DNA of 64,000 bases from NCBI GenBank assembly GCA_963734685.1, contig CAVTIC010000007.1, positions 186,001 through 250,000 of the forward strand, written 5' to 3'. The notes below the pieces were generated by a model. That model did not search any database. It worked only from the letters and a program-made list of their open reading frames with translations, and had not been told where the DNA came from. Below, piece after piece: positions 26,862 through 35,857 of this stretch. Source of the stretch: JAOUEA01 sp963734685 (lineage in GTDB: Bacteria; Actinomycetota; UBA4738; HRBIN12). Position 1 is the first letter of the stretch. Each line of letters opens with the position of its first letter. Both the position numbers and the translations under genes were made by a program.

Positions 26862-26867
26862 TATCCT
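26862..26867 (+). promoter_or_regulatory. Candidate -10 box before sulfotransferase 26876
   Basis: TATCCT is followed by 8 nt and the ATG at 26876. It favours this ATG over the in-frame ATG 6 nt earlier. Confidence 0.45.
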
Positions 26868-26875
26868 GGATGTCG

Positions 26876-27775
26876 ATGAGCGCCCCTGCCCCCGCTTCCG
26901 GTGACCGCGGCGCGCCTACCGTCATCTTCCTGCACATCGGCAAGACCGCCGGCACGACGATGCGACGGGTGCTGCGCCGCCAGTTCCCGGCATCGAAGAC
27001 GCTGCTGATCCGCAACCGTGAGATCAAGGAACGCGACCCCGACGCAGAGGGTCTCCGCCGCGAACAGACCCTTGCGTTCTTCGCCGAGATGTCCGAGTCG
27101 GAGCGAGCCGGGGCCCGGCTGATCCTGGCGCATACTGTCTTCGGGCTGCACGAGTACGTCCCGCGCCCGTCCACCTACATCACGATGCTCCGCGATCCGG
27201 TGCGACTCACGATGAGCCAGTACCACTACGTCGCCCGCAACCCGAAGCACCCACTGCACGCACAGGCCACCGCCGAGGGCGCGACCCTCGCGTCCTACGT
27301 CACCAGCGGCTCGGCACTCGAGGCGGACAACAGCCAGGTGCGGGCGATCTCGGGAGACCTGGACACGCCGTTCGGAGGCTGCTCGCCCGACATGCTCGAG
27401 CGCGCCAAGCGCAACATCGAGGAGCACTTCTCCTTCGTCGGCATGACCGAGCGGTTCGACGAGTCGCTGATCCTGCTTCGCCGCACGTTCGGGTGGAAGC
27501 CCCCGTACTACGTGGCCGCCAACGTCACGCCGTCGAGCCGCAAGGAAGCGGTGCCCGCATCGACCCGCGCCGTGATCGAAGAGATGAACGCCCTCGACCG
27601 CCAGCTCTACGACTGGGCGGACGAGCGGTTCGCCGCGGCGATCGCCTCTTCGCCCGGATTCGACGAGGAGCTGGAACGATTCCGCCGCCGGAACCGCCGC
27701 TATCAGCCGATCGGCAAGCTCACCCACACCGTGCCGAAGCGCATCAAGTACGCGTTGGTACGGCCGGGCGCGTGA
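26876..27775 (+). CDS. Sulfotransferase family protein (Sulfotransfer_2 / heparan 2-O-sulfotransferase-like)
   Basis: Sulfotransferase of 299 residues. Its P-loop VIFLHIGKTAGTTMRRVLRR belongs to the HIGKTAGTT type found in heparan 2-O- and chondroitin/carbohydrate sulfotransferases. The 3'-phosphate strand is TYITMLRDPVRLTMSQYHYV. FSFVGMTERFDESLILLRR matches the late conserved block of the family. The C terminus is basic (RYQPIGKLTHTVPKRIKY), perhaps for membrane or polymer contact. It is a different subfamily from its neighbours, so the locus contains at least three sulfotransferase types and probably different acceptor positions. It is convergent with the GT4 gene. Confidence 0.9.
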   Translation: MSAPAPASGDRGAPTVIFLHIGKTAGTTMRRVLRRQFPASKTLLIRNREIKERDPDAEGLRREQTLAFFAEMSESERAGARLILAHTVFGLHEYVPRPSTYITMLRDPVRLTMSQYHYVARNPKHPLHAQATAEGATLASYVTSGSALEADNSQVRAISGDLDTPFGGCSPDMLERAKRNIEEHFSFVGMTERFDESLILLRRTFGWKPPYYVAANVTPSSRKEAVPASTRAVIEEMNALDRQLYDWADERFAAAIASSPGFDEELERFRRRNRRYQPIGKLTHTVPKRIKYALVRPGA

Positions 27776-27791
27776 GGCCGACCCAGCCGGC

Positions 27792-28958
27792 TCACCGATG
27801 GCGAGACTCGATCGCCGCGCGGTAGCAGGACTCCAGCTCGGCCAGGCCGACCTCCGGGCTGTAGCGCGCCCTCCAACGCCGGTGTGCGTTGTCGCCGAGC
27901 CGCTCCGATGTCGCGTCGTCGAGCAGCGACCCGATCGCCTCGGCCCACGCGTCGGCGTGCTCGGGTGGCACCAGGAACCCGCTCTCCCCGGGCTCGACGG
28001 CATCGGGCAACGCGCCGATGTCACTCGCGATCACCGGTACGCCCGATGCGTAGGCTTCCACGATCGTCCGCGGGGCCGCTTCGTACCAGCGCGAAGGCAC
28101 CAGCAGGGCCCGCGCGCCGGCCAGCAAGCCAGGGACGCGATCGGGCTCCACCTGCCCCAAGAAGCGAACCCGACCGCCGGGCGGCGACATGGCGCGCAAC
28201 GCTTCCTCGTCGGGTCCGGATCCGACGATGTCGAGCGCGGCTCCTGAGGGCGTCCGCTCCCAAGCCCGGAGCAGCGTGTCGAGGCCCTTCTCCGGCGCCA
28301 GTCGCCCCATGAAGAGGAACCGTTCGCCCGGGCCCGAGCGCCGTTCCTGCGCCCGCACGAAGTTGGGCTTCACCAGGATCCGCTCCTCGTCGATGCCCGC
28401 CTCCACGTGCTTGGCCTTGACGAATTCTCCGACGGCCAGGAATCGGGTGACCGCGTCGAAGCTCCCGGTCGCCCGATGCAGCTGAAGCGAGGCCGCGAGG
28501 ATCGCGCTGGCGCCTCGAGACTCCCGGTAACAGGCGTGTCGGATGCCTCGCAGTGTGGTGGCGCCCAGGCAGTCTTCGCAGACACGTCCGTCGCGCAGGA
28601 ACGTCGCTGGCAGGCACATCAGTCGGTAGTTGTGCAGGGTCATCACGACCGCGGCGCCTGCGTCGCGGGCCGCGGGCAGGACGGCGGGCGAGAGGGTCGG
28701 GAACACGTTGTGCACGTGCACCACGTCGACCGAGCGATCCCGCACCGCGCCGTGCACCAGGTGGGCAGCCCGTCGCGACGTGATCGCCGAGCCCGCGGTC
28801 CGCAGGCGGTCGGCCCGGCTCCCCACGATCGGTTCCGGACTCAGGACCCCGACCTCGTGACCGGCCTCGCGCAGAAGCAGGACTTCGTCCTCGACCACTC
28901 GATTCTCGCCCGACACGGGTCCCGACAGGTACCTCGAATGGAGGAAGAGGATCCGCAC
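27792..28958 (-). CDS. Family 4 glycosyltransferase
   Basis: Cytoplasmic GT-B sugar transferase of 388 residues. The N-terminal domain opens MRILFLHSRYLSGPVSGENR and contains DVVHVHNVFPTLSP and VMTLHNYRLMC. The C-terminal nucleotide-sugar domain has LFMGRLAPEKGLDTLLRAWE, LDIVGSGPDEEAL and the E-x7-E region AAPRTIVEAYASGVPVIASD. A Cys pair in CLPATFLRDGRVCEDC is common in a subgroup of EPS transferases. The GTG at 28958 follows the stop of the WecG-type gene by 3 nt, so the two are cotranscribed and probably add successive sugars to the same lipid-linked oligosaccharide. Confidence 0.92.
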   Translation of the reverse strand: MRILFLHSRYLSGPVSGENRVVEDEVLLLREAGHEVGVLSPEPIVGSRADRLRTAGSAITSRRAAHLVHGAVRDRSVDVVHVHNVFPTLSPAVLPAARDAGAAVVMTLHNYRLMCLPATFLRDGRVCEDCLGATTLRGIRHACYRESRGASAILAASLQLHRATGSFDAVTRFLAVGEFVKAKHVEAGIDEERILVKPNFVRAQERRSGPGERFLFMGRLAPEKGLDTLLRAWERTPSGAALDIVGSGPDEEALRAMSPPGGRVRFLGQVEPDRVPGLLAGARALLVPSRWYEAAPRTIVEAYASGVPVIASDIGALPDAVEPGESGFLVPPEHADAWAEAIGSLLDDATSERLGDNAHRRWRARYSPEVGLAELESCYRAAIESRHR

Positions 28959-28961
28959 CGA

Positions 28962-29798
28962 TCAAGCAGGCCCGCGGTGGAAGCGATCGGAGGCAACCCC
29001 CATCACGAACCGGGTGTTTCCGACCAGATACCGCTTCCACAGTCGTCCCGGTTCGGAGGAGAGCCGGTAGAGCCACTCCAGTCCGAGGCGGCTCATCCAA
29101 CCGGGCGCGCGCCGCTTGGTGCCGGCGATGAAGTCGAAGGCCGCGCCGACGGCATAGAGCGTCGGCGCGGCGTGCCGCTCCCGAAGCCGGTCCCCGATGA
29201 CGTCCTGCTTGGGAGCACCGAGTCCGATCCAGACGGCGTCGGCGCCCGTGCCCGCGATCCGGTCGGCCGTTGCGTCCAGCTCGTTGTCGGAGATCGGTCG
29301 GAACGGCGGGGATTCCACGCCCACGATCTCGATGCCCGGATGGGCCTCCTCCAAGTTCTGTCGGAGCAGGGCGAGCGTGTCCTCGGTGGCGCCGTAGAGG
29401 TAGTGCTTCATGCCTTGCTGGACCCCCCATGACGTCACCAGGTTCATCGCGTCGGTGCCTGTGAGTCGGAGCGCGGGGGCCCCCTTCGTGCGCGCTGCCC
29501 AGGCGACCGGCATGCCGTCGGGCAGGTTGAGGTCACCGCGATTGAGCAGATCCCGGTACCCGGGGTCCTGCCGAGCCTCGACGGTGGGATGCGCTGCACA
29601 GAAGTGCAGGAGGTGGCTCGCGCCGCACCCCATGAAGGACCGAACGGTCGACAGGAACTCGGCCGGCGTGACGGGATCGATCCGGACACCGTTGACGTGG
29701 GCCCGGGAGCTCGAGCGGACGCAGGTATGACCCACGCGGACGTCGCGGTCGTTCTCGTCGGCCGGCTCGGGAGCCCACGCCAGCCCTTCCTGACTCAT
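28962..29798 (-). CDS. WecG/TagA/CpsF family glycosyltransferase
   Basis: GT26 sugar transferase of about 278 residues that typically adds ManNAc(A) or a related sugar to an undecaprenyl-linked primer. Family landmarks are VNGVRIDPVTPAEFLSTV, GDLNLPDGMPVAWAAR (the catalytic Asp region), GMKHYLYGATEDTLALLRQN, PFRPISDNELDA, VWIGLGAPKQDVI and VGAAFDFIAGTKRRAPGWM, then LGLEWLYRLSSEPGRLWKRY. This is an almost complete consensus. ATG 29798 (MSQEGLAWAP) is preferred, and ATG 29840 would add 14 acidic residues. It is the first gene of a two-gene operon with the GT4 gene. Confidence 0.93.
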   Translation of the reverse strand: MSQEGLAWAPEPADENDRDVRVGHTCVRSSSRAHVNGVRIDPVTPAEFLSTVRSFMGCGASHLLHFCAAHPTVEARQDPGYRDLLNRGDLNLPDGMPVAWAARTKGAPALRLTGTDAMNLVTSWGVQQGMKHYLYGATEDTLALLRQNLEEAHPGIEIVGVESPPFRPISDNELDATADRIAGTGADAVWIGLGAPKQDVIGDRLRERHAAPTLYAVGAAFDFIAGTKRRAPGWMSRLGLEWLYRLSSEPGRLWKRYLVGNTRFVMGVASDRFHRGPA

Positions 29799-29929
29799 GT
29801 CTTCGCCCTCATCGTTCGCTTCCAGACCACTCTCGGCCACTCGGGCGAGCGGCCGCCCGACGAGGGTCAGTATGCGCGGGGGCGAGGACCCGCGCCAAGC
29901 TGGTCGTTGGTCCTAGACCCCACGCTGGC

Positions 29930-31999
29930 TCATGCCTCCATCGCGTCGTCGAGCTGGGAGCGCAGCCCTTTCGCATCGGTGACCGGCAGCCGGCACGTGA
30001 AGCGATCGCAGACGTAGGCGGTCGCCGAACCGTCGATCTGGATGCGATCCTTCAGCAGCAGCACCGCTCGCCGCGCCTCCTCGTCGTCGGGGGCGGCCAC
30101 GGCGAGCACGAGGTTCGGCCGGTACCGACGGGCGGTCACCTCAGCCGCCAGTGCCCTGGTGGCGTCGCCGGCGGGGTCCCCGACGATCGCGACCTCTCGG
30201 TGCGGTCCGACCATCCGGTCGAGCACGCAGAGGGCGTGCCCGAAGGCGCTCGGGGCACGGTCCATCGAGTCCCTGACGATCCGCAGGGCCGACTCGGCCT
30301 CGTCGTCGAAGGCTGCGTTCCCGGTGAGCCGTGCCATCCGCAGGAGCGCTTCGGCGGCCACCGAGTTCCCACTCGGGGTGGCGTTGTCGTACAGCTCCTT
30401 GGGTCGCACCAGCAGCGTCGCGGTATCGGTCCCGGTCTGGAAGAAGCCACCGTCCTCGTCCCGGAACAGCCGCCGCAGGTCGTCGACGAGCTCACGGGCA
30501 CGCTCGAACCACGCCAGCTCGAATGTCGTCTCGTACAGCGTGAGGCAGGCCGATGCCATGAGGGCGTGATCGTCCGCGAACCCCGGGCCGCCGGCCACGC
30601 CGCCTCGCCACGATCGCAGGAGCCGCCCGCCGTCTCCGCGGAGGTGGGTCAGCACGAACCCGGCCGCCCTCGTGGCGGCTTCGATGTAGGTCGGCTCGTC
30701 CAGCGCTCTCCCGGCCTCGGCCATCGCGCCGATCGCCATGCCGTTCCACGAAGCGAGCACCTTGTCGTCGGTGGCAGGTCGCACCCTGGTCTCGCGCGCC
30801 TCGAAGAGGACCGCGCGGGCATCCGCGAGCTCGGCGTCGAGCTCCTCGGTCGTGCGACGCGCCGCCGAGGCGCTCTCGGCGATCGACACGGGACGCCACA
30901 GGACGTTCGTGCCGTCCCAGTTGCCCTCGGGTCGCGCGCCGAACGCGCGCGCGACCGCCTCCCCGACGAGCTCGACCAGCTCCGACCAGGTCCAGGTGAA
31001 GAACTTCCCCTCGACGCCCTCGGAATCCGCATCCTGAGAGGAGAAGAAGCCACCCTCGGGATGTTGCATCTCGCGGAGGAGGTACTCGGCGCTCCCGACG
31101 GCCACCTCCCGGTAGCGGGCGGCGCCGGTCACCTGCCACGCTCGCGTGTACAGCTGCAGCAGTTGTGCGTTGTCGTAGAGCATCTTCTCGAAATGAGGCA
31201 CGTGCCAACGCTCGTCGGTGGAGTATCTGGCGAACCCCCCTCCGACGTGGTCCCAGATGCCGCCTCCGGCCATGCGGTCGAGGGTCGTCATCACCATCTC
31301 GAGCGCGTCGGCTGATCCACGCACGGCTCGGCGAAGCAGGAACTCGAGCGTCATCGGTTGCGGGAACTTGGGCGCTCCGCCGAACCCGCCCCACCGAGCA
31401 TCGAACGACCGTCGGAGTACCGCCGTGGCCTCGTCGGCGATCGCGTCGTCGAGGGCCTCCTCGCTCGCCTGTACCCGAGAGGCTCGCATGATCGCCCCTG
31501 TGACATCGGCAGCCTGCCCGACCACGTCATCCCGCCTGTCACGCCACGCCTCGGCGACGCCCCGCAGCACATCGCGGAACGCCGGCAGCCCGTGTCGCGG
31601 TTGCGGCGGGAAGTACGTGCCCGCGAAGAAGGGTTCGCCGTCGGGCGTGAGGAACGCCGACATCGGCCACCCGCCCTGGCCGGTCATGGCTTGCACCGCG
31701 TCCATGTAGATGCCGTCGAGGTCGGGGCGCTCCTCACGATCGACCTTGATCGAAACGAAGTGCTCGTTCATGAACGCGGCGATCGCCTCGTCCTCGAACG
31801 ACTCCCGCTCCATCACGTGACACCAGTGACACGCCGCGTACCCGATCGACAGGAAGATCGGCCGGTCCTCGACCTCGGCCTTCGCCAAGGCCTCCTCGCC
31901 CCACGGGAACCAGTCGACCGGGTTGTGAGCATGTCCGAGCAGGTACGGGCTGGTCTCCTTCGCCAGGCGATTCGGGCGGCGAGGGGGAGCGTGGGTCAT
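29930..31999 (-). CDS. Thioredoxin-domain protein, DUF255/YyaL (SSP411) family
   Basis: Intact 689-residue protein combining an N-terminal thioredoxin fold with a C-terminal (alpha/alpha)6-barrel-like region. The start RLAKETSPYLLGHAHNPVDW and the redox motif GYAACHWCHVMERESF (C-H-W-C) are definitive for the family. VSIKVDREERPDLDGIY, GQGGWPMSAFLTPDG and GTYFPP follow, then the barrel blocks GGFGGAPKFPQP, WHVPHFEKMLYDNAQLL, GGFFSSQDADSEGVEGKF and DDKVLASWNGMAIGAMAEAG. The function is unsettled: the barrel resembles sugar epimerases, and redox or metabolite-repair roles have been suggested for relatives. It is not evidently linked to the EPS genes beyond position. Confidence 0.93.
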   Translation of the reverse strand: MTHAPPRRPNRLAKETSPYLLGHAHNPVDWFPWGEEALAKAEVEDRPIFLSIGYAACHWCHVMERESFEDEAIAAFMNEHFVSIKVDREERPDLDGIYMDAVQAMTGQGGWPMSAFLTPDGEPFFAGTYFPPQPRHGLPAFRDVLRGVAEAWRDRRDDVVGQAADVTGAIMRASRVQASEEALDDAIADEATAVLRRSFDARWGGFGGAPKFPQPMTLEFLLRRAVRGSADALEMVMTTLDRMAGGGIWDHVGGGFARYSTDERWHVPHFEKMLYDNAQLLQLYTRAWQVTGAARYREVAVGSAEYLLREMQHPEGGFFSSQDADSEGVEGKFFTWTWSELVELVGEAVARAFGARPEGNWDGTNVLWRPVSIAESASAARRTTEELDAELADARAVLFEARETRVRPATDDKVLASWNGMAIGAMAEAGRALDEPTYIEAATRAAGFVLTHLRGDGGRLLRSWRGGVAGGPGFADDHALMASACLTLYETTFELAWFERARELVDDLRRLFRDEDGGFFQTGTDTATLLVRPKELYDNATPSGNSVAAEALLRMARLTGNAAFDDEAESALRIVRDSMDRAPSAFGHALCVLDRMVGPHREVAIVGDPAGDATRALAAEVTARRYRPNLVLAVAAPDDEEARRAVLLLKDRIQIDGSATAYVCDRFTCRLPVTDAKGLRSQLDDAMEA

Positions 32000-32099
32000 C
32001 CGGTGAGTCTGTCCGACCTCGACGCCGGCGACCAGTCCCGCGAGCAGAGGCGACCGTTCGCGTTCAGGGTGGAGGCGCGCCGTGCCGATGGAACGGCAC

Positions 32100-32765
32100 A
32101 TGGCCGACCAGATCAGAGTGCTCGTCGTCGACGAGGGTCCAACGCTCGCCAGGGAACTGGCGCGCGCGATGCCCGTGCGCGGGCCCGCGCGCGTGATCGG
32201 GCCGGTGCCCGATGCCGCGGATGCCATCGACCGGCTCGGCGCCGGCCTCGTCGATCTGGTCGTGGTCGAGCTCGATCGCTCCGACGGGCGAGGGACCGAT
32301 TCGATCGCCGAGATCGTTGCGGGGGGTGGGCGAGGTCGGGTGCTGGCGTCGAGCAGGAACGGCGGTCCCGATGTGGCCGCGAGCGCGCTGTCGGCCGGCG
32401 CCTCCGGCGTGCTGCCACCCCGACGCGATCCCTCGTTGCTCGATGTCTTCCGTCGCGCGCTGGCAGGGGAGCTGGTGCTGCCGGTGGAAGATCTCTCCAC
32501 CCTCGTCGACCGTCTCACGTCGAGCGGGTCCGACGGGCCGGTCGCCGACCCTGTTGCCGTCCTCACGCACCGGGAACGGGAGATCCTGCGATCGCTCGCG
32601 GCCGGCGCCTCCACGATCGATGTCGCCGAAGCGTTCGGGATCAGCCCGCTGACGGTGCAGAGCCACGTGAAGAACATCCTCGCAAAGCTCGGCGTCCATT
32701 CCAAGGTCGAAGCGGTACGGATCGCGTGGCGACACGGCCTCGCCTCGGCCTCGCGTTCGGCATGA
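32100..32765 (+). CDS. LuxR-type regulator with atypical receiver (phosphoacceptor Asp to Glu)
   Basis: NarL-type protein of 221 residues with a receiver domain (about 1-120) and a LuxR helix-turn-helix (about 150-215). The output domain is canonical: LTHREREILRSLAAGASTID, then ISPLTVQSHVKNILAKLGVH. The receiver is not. The acceptor strand reads LVVVELDRSD, with Glu where Asp is expected, and the conserved Lys is missing in GASGVLPPRRD. Glu mimics phospho-Asp in some regulators, so it may be permanently active or controlled another way. The start ATG 32100 (MADQIRVLVVDEG) gives the normal receiver N terminus. It is the first of three tandem LuxR genes upstream of the Tad pilus operon. Confidence 0.88.
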   Translation: MADQIRVLVVDEGPTLARELARAMPVRGPARVIGPVPDAADAIDRLGAGLVDLVVVELDRSDGRGTDSIAEIVAGGGRGRVLASSRNGGPDVAASALSAGASGVLPPRRDPSLLDVFRRALAGELVLPVEDLSTLVDRLTSSGSDGPVADPVAVLTHREREILRSLAAGASTIDVAEAFGISPLTVQSHVKNILAKLGVHSKVEAVRIAWRHGLASASRSA

Positions 32766-32774
32766 GACCCGGGA

Positions 32775-32780
32775 TAGCCT
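32775..32780 (+). promoter_or_regulatory. Candidate -10 box before LuxR gene 32789
   Basis: TAGCCT is followed by the 8-nt TCCCGGCC and then the ATG at 32789. The same TCCCGGCC spacer precedes pheA at 46317. Confidence 0.5.
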
Positions 32781-32788
32781 TCCCGGCC

Positions 32789-33454
32789 ATGGAGGCGAAG
32801 ACGGCGACGGTCGTGATCGCGGCCGGTCATGGCGTCGTCGGTGAGGTCGCCCGACGCGCCTGTGAGGCGGAGCCCGGCATCGAGGTCGTCGCCGAGGTGC
32901 GCGACGAGGTCGGGCTCTTCGACGCGTGCCGCAGGATCCGTCCCGACGTGCTGGTGCTCGACGACCGGCTCGACGGCGGCGAGCCGACGCTCGAGTCGCT
33001 CAGAGCGATGCGGGAGGAAGGCGTTTCGGTCGCGGCCGTGGTGCTCACCGATCGTGCGGACGGCGCGGCGGTGCTCGAGGCCCTCCGGCTCGGCGTGCGA
33101 GGGTACGTGCGCAAGTCGGACGGGCTCCCCGGCATCGGGGCGGTGGTCCGCAGGGTCGCCGATGGCGAACGGGCCGTCGATCCCGAACTGGAACAGGCGG
33201 CGGTGATGGCGCTGGGACGATTCGCGCAGCAGGCGCGCGAGGGGTCGGAGGTCGAGGCGTCCCTGACCGCCCGTGAGCTCGAGATCCTCGCGATGGTGAG
33301 TCAGGGGCTCACGATGCAACAGGTGGGGCGGCGGCTCGGCATCTCCCCGCGAACGGTCGAGACGCACGTCGCGAAGCTCTATCGGAAGCTCGGGGTTCGC
33401 ACGCGCGTGCAGGCTGTGGCTCGCGCCGCCCAACTCGGGCTGATCGAGCCGTAG
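32789..33454 (+). CDS. LuxR-type response regulator
   Basis: Protein of 221 residues with a receiver and a LuxR output domain. The acceptor Asp is kept (PDVLVLDDRLDGGEP) and so is the switch Lys (GVRGYVRKSDGLPG). The N-terminal acidic pair that binds Mg2+ is replaced (VVIAAGHGVV instead of a DD motif), so phosphorylation may be weak. The helix-turn-helix is canonical: LTARELEILAMVSQGLTMQQ and ISPRTVETHVAKLYRKLGV. A very long upstream frame reads into it from 31358 but is antisense to the DUF255 gene. ATG 32789 is supported by the -10-like box. No histidine kinase lies nearby. Confidence 0.9.
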   Translation: MEAKTATVVIAAGHGVVGEVARRACEAEPGIEVVAEVRDEVGLFDACRRIRPDVLVLDDRLDGGEPTLESLRAMREEGVSVAAVVLTDRADGAAVLEALRLGVRGYVRKSDGLPGIGAVVRRVADGERAVDPELEQAAVMALGRFAQQAREGSEVEASLTARELEILAMVSQGLTMQQVGRRLGISPRTVETHVAKLYRKLGVRTRVQAVARAAQLGLIEP

Positions 33455-33523
33455 CCTCGCTCATCCCGACCCCGCCGTCTGCCGATAGGGGAGGGTAGCC
33501 AACGGTTCCCCTGTGGAGGCAGC

Positions 33524-34235
33524 ATGAGCGCACGGCCCGAGAGCGACGCGACGCCGCGCACCCGACGACGTCTCGGGGTGGTCGTCGTCGATCCGCTCCC
33601 TGTCGTCCGCGCCGGCCTCACGATGCTGATCGAGGACCGGCCAGACATGGAGGTGCTCGCCGAGACGGGGAGCGCCGATGAAGGTGTCGAGATCGTGAGC
33701 CGCGTGCGACGCACCCGCGTCGTCGTGCTCGTCGGCCTCGGCATCGCGGGTGAGCACGACGCGTTCTGGCTGATCCGAACGCTGCGGGAACGGTTCCCCG
33801 CGCACGCCGTCCTCGGGTGCGGCGCGAACGCCGAGCGCCACGACGGTGTCGCGTGCGCTCTTCATGGGCGCGGACGGATTCGTGGACAAGAGCATCGACC
33901 CGGTGGAGTTCCTGCAGTCGCTGCGTCGGGCCGCCGATCGTGAGATGGTGCTCGCCGGTCCGGCTTCGGTGGCGGTCGGGCAGATCGCCGACGGTATCGA
34001 GCGCCGCCGCGACCTCGATATCCGGCTGACGCAGCGTGAGCGCGAGGTCCTCAGCGTGGCGGCAGAGGGGCTGACCGCGCGTGAGATCGCATCGCGGCTC
34101 GGCGTGCGCGAGCGGACGGTCACGACGCACCTGGCTCGCATCTACGGCAAGCTGGGCGTCGGCAGCCGTCTCGCGGCGATCCGTCTGGCGGCGCGGGCCG
34201 GGCTCGTCACGGTCGGCGGCACGGATCGCTGGTAG
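33524..34235 (+). CDS. LuxR-type regulator with atypical receiver, one frameshift
   Basis: Third tandem NarL-type protein, about 236 residues after joining two frames near 33840 (ANAER, then TVSRALFMGADGFVDKS). The receiver begins LGVVVVDPLPVVRAGLTMLI. The acceptor position reads VVVLVGLGIAG, where an Asp would be expected before the second hydrophobic pair, so phosphorylation is doubtful. The switch Lys is present in GFVDKSID. The output domain is intact: LTQREREVLSVAAEGLTARE and VRERTVTTHLARIYGKLGV. GGAGG lies before the ATG at 33524. The frame change is one base and leaves all motifs, so an assembly error is likely. Confidence 0.85.
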
Positions 34236-34241
34236 TCCGCA

Positions 34242-35724
34242 TCACGATCGCCTGAAGAGGGCTCCCTCGTCGCCGCGCGAGACCGTCTCCCAGCCCACCG
34301 CCCGAGAGAGCTCCTGGATCACGGCCGACTGGTCCCGGCTCACCATCACCGCGTCGACCCGCCAGCGGTCGAGGACCGCCGTCCATCCGTAGGAACCGCC
34401 GGCGACCGCATGGTAGTCCCGCCAGGTGGCCGCATCGAAGAGCTCGATCCTGGAGTCGACGAACACGTATACATCGGGCCGGGCGAACTCGACCCACGAT
34501 GCCCACGGCTGGAAGACGAACACGCGGGCTCCCGATGGGATCGCGGACTCGGCTCGCTGCATCATCGCCGGAGGCGGTGTGTTCTCGACGCGGGGGGCGT
34601 TCGGTCGCAGCCACGGGACCGCCGAGATCAGCCCTGCCGCGAAGACGGCGAGCACCGCGACGTTCACGACCCGGGTCCGCCCGCGGCCGGCGGGGAGGGG
34701 TTTCGCTCTCGCTCCGACGGCGCCGGCGACGACCGGTGGCACGGCGATCGCCCACCACAGGATGTTCCGGTGCGCGGTCAGGGCGAGCAGCGAGAACGCG
34801 ACGACCCAGACGACGTCGGGGATGGACACGGTCTCGGCGTGCCGCGCGAGCGCGATCCCGATCCCCAGGAGGGCGAGCAGGAACATCGTTCCGGAGAGGG
34901 TCGCGAACGACGGCGGCACCCACTCGGTGATCGAGGTCCGGATCGCGTCGTTCGACATCAGCGAGACGGCGTACCTCCAGACGCCTGGACCCGACGGGCG
35001 TGAGGCAGCTCGCGACGATCGTGGCTACGAGCACCGAAGCGGTCCACTTCCAGGCGGGGCGTCTGTCGACCAGGTCTTCCATCAGGGCGAAGGCGACGAG
35101 CGCGGGAGCGAAGACGAAGGAACCATGAGCGTTGGCGCTCGCAAGCGTGAGGACCGGCACGAGCCAGAGACGCGCGGGACCCGCCGCTCGCGTCGTGATC
35201 AGGAAGACCGTCGCAGCGAAGAACACGGCACCGAACAGCTGGGGACGCAGTGAGAGGTACGGCAACGCCATGAAGAAGCCCGCCGCCGTCAGGAGCGACG
35301 AGGCTCGCATCGAACCACCCCGGGATCGGCACGTGACGAACACGAACGCGGAGACCACGGTCACCAGGGCCGCCCGGAGCGCGATCAGTCCGGCGAAGCC
35401 TCCGGCGCGATACGTGAGGTCGAGCACGAGTTGGGACAGCCACTGCTGATCAACCCACGGAGCTCCGAACGCCGTGAACGTGAACGTGTCACGGGTGGGG
35501 ATGGCTCCGGTCGTTCGGATCAGTTCTCCAAGTCGCAGGTGATACGTCAGATCGACGGTGTGTAGCCGCGAGATCAGCATGAGGAAGGCAGGAACGACCA
35601 GGGCGAACGCCATCCACACGTCGTCGAGGGTCGGACGCTTCGGGACGTGCTCCGCGCTCGCCCGCGGCGGGTCGGTGCGATCCATCCGGAGCTCGACTGT
35701 CTTCGCCACGTCAGCCCATGGCAT
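34242..35724 (-). CDS. GT-C-like polytopic membrane protein, one frameshift
   Basis: Membrane protein of about 494 residues with roughly ten to twelve hydrophobic segments, joined across a frame change near 34970. The first loop HTVDLTYHLRLGELIRTTGA followed by DTFTFTAFGAPWVDQQWLSQ is typical of GT-C-like transferases or uncharacterised relatives, with an acidic residue in an early extracytoplasmic loop. A soluble C-terminal domain follows (PSGARVFVFQPWASWVEFAR, YVFVDSRIELFD). It could use polyprenyl-linked sugars, but no substrate can be named. The ATG at 35724 has GGAG 7 nt upstream. It is convergent with the third LuxR gene and divergent from the Tad operon. Confidence 0.7.
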
Positions 35725-35763
35725 CGGCGTCTCCGGCACATCGATTGAGCCGGTCGGCAGTAG

Positions 35764-35779
35764 TACGTAGCTCTACGTA
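35764..35779. promoter_or_regulatory. Inverted repeat upstream of the Tad operon
   Basis: TACGTAG-CT-CTACGTA is a perfect 7-bp inverted repeat with a 2-nt centre. It lies 139 bp before the flp ATG and 40 bp before the divergent membrane-protein start, and is suitable for a dimeric regulator. Confidence 0.5.
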
Positions 35780-35795
35780 GCCGTCCTCCGGGAAA

Positions 35796-35809
35796 CAGGG
35801 AATTCCCTG
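35796..35809. promoter_or_regulatory. Perfect 14-bp palindrome CAGGGAATTCCCTG
   Basis: This gapless palindrome lies in the divergent promoter region between the membrane-protein gene and flp. Its AT core stands out from the GC-rich surroundings, so it is a strong operator candidate. The binding protein is unknown. Confidence 0.55.
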
Positions 35810-35857
35810 GTCAGAGAGTGGACCCTACCGTTCTCATGCGCGCTCAAGCTTTCGCGC

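Noticed and set aside
31358..33454. Open frame of 698 codons on the plus strand
   Set aside because: Its first two thirds are antisense to the DUF255 gene and Arg/Pro-rich. Only the last 221 codons (from 32789) are a real response regulator.
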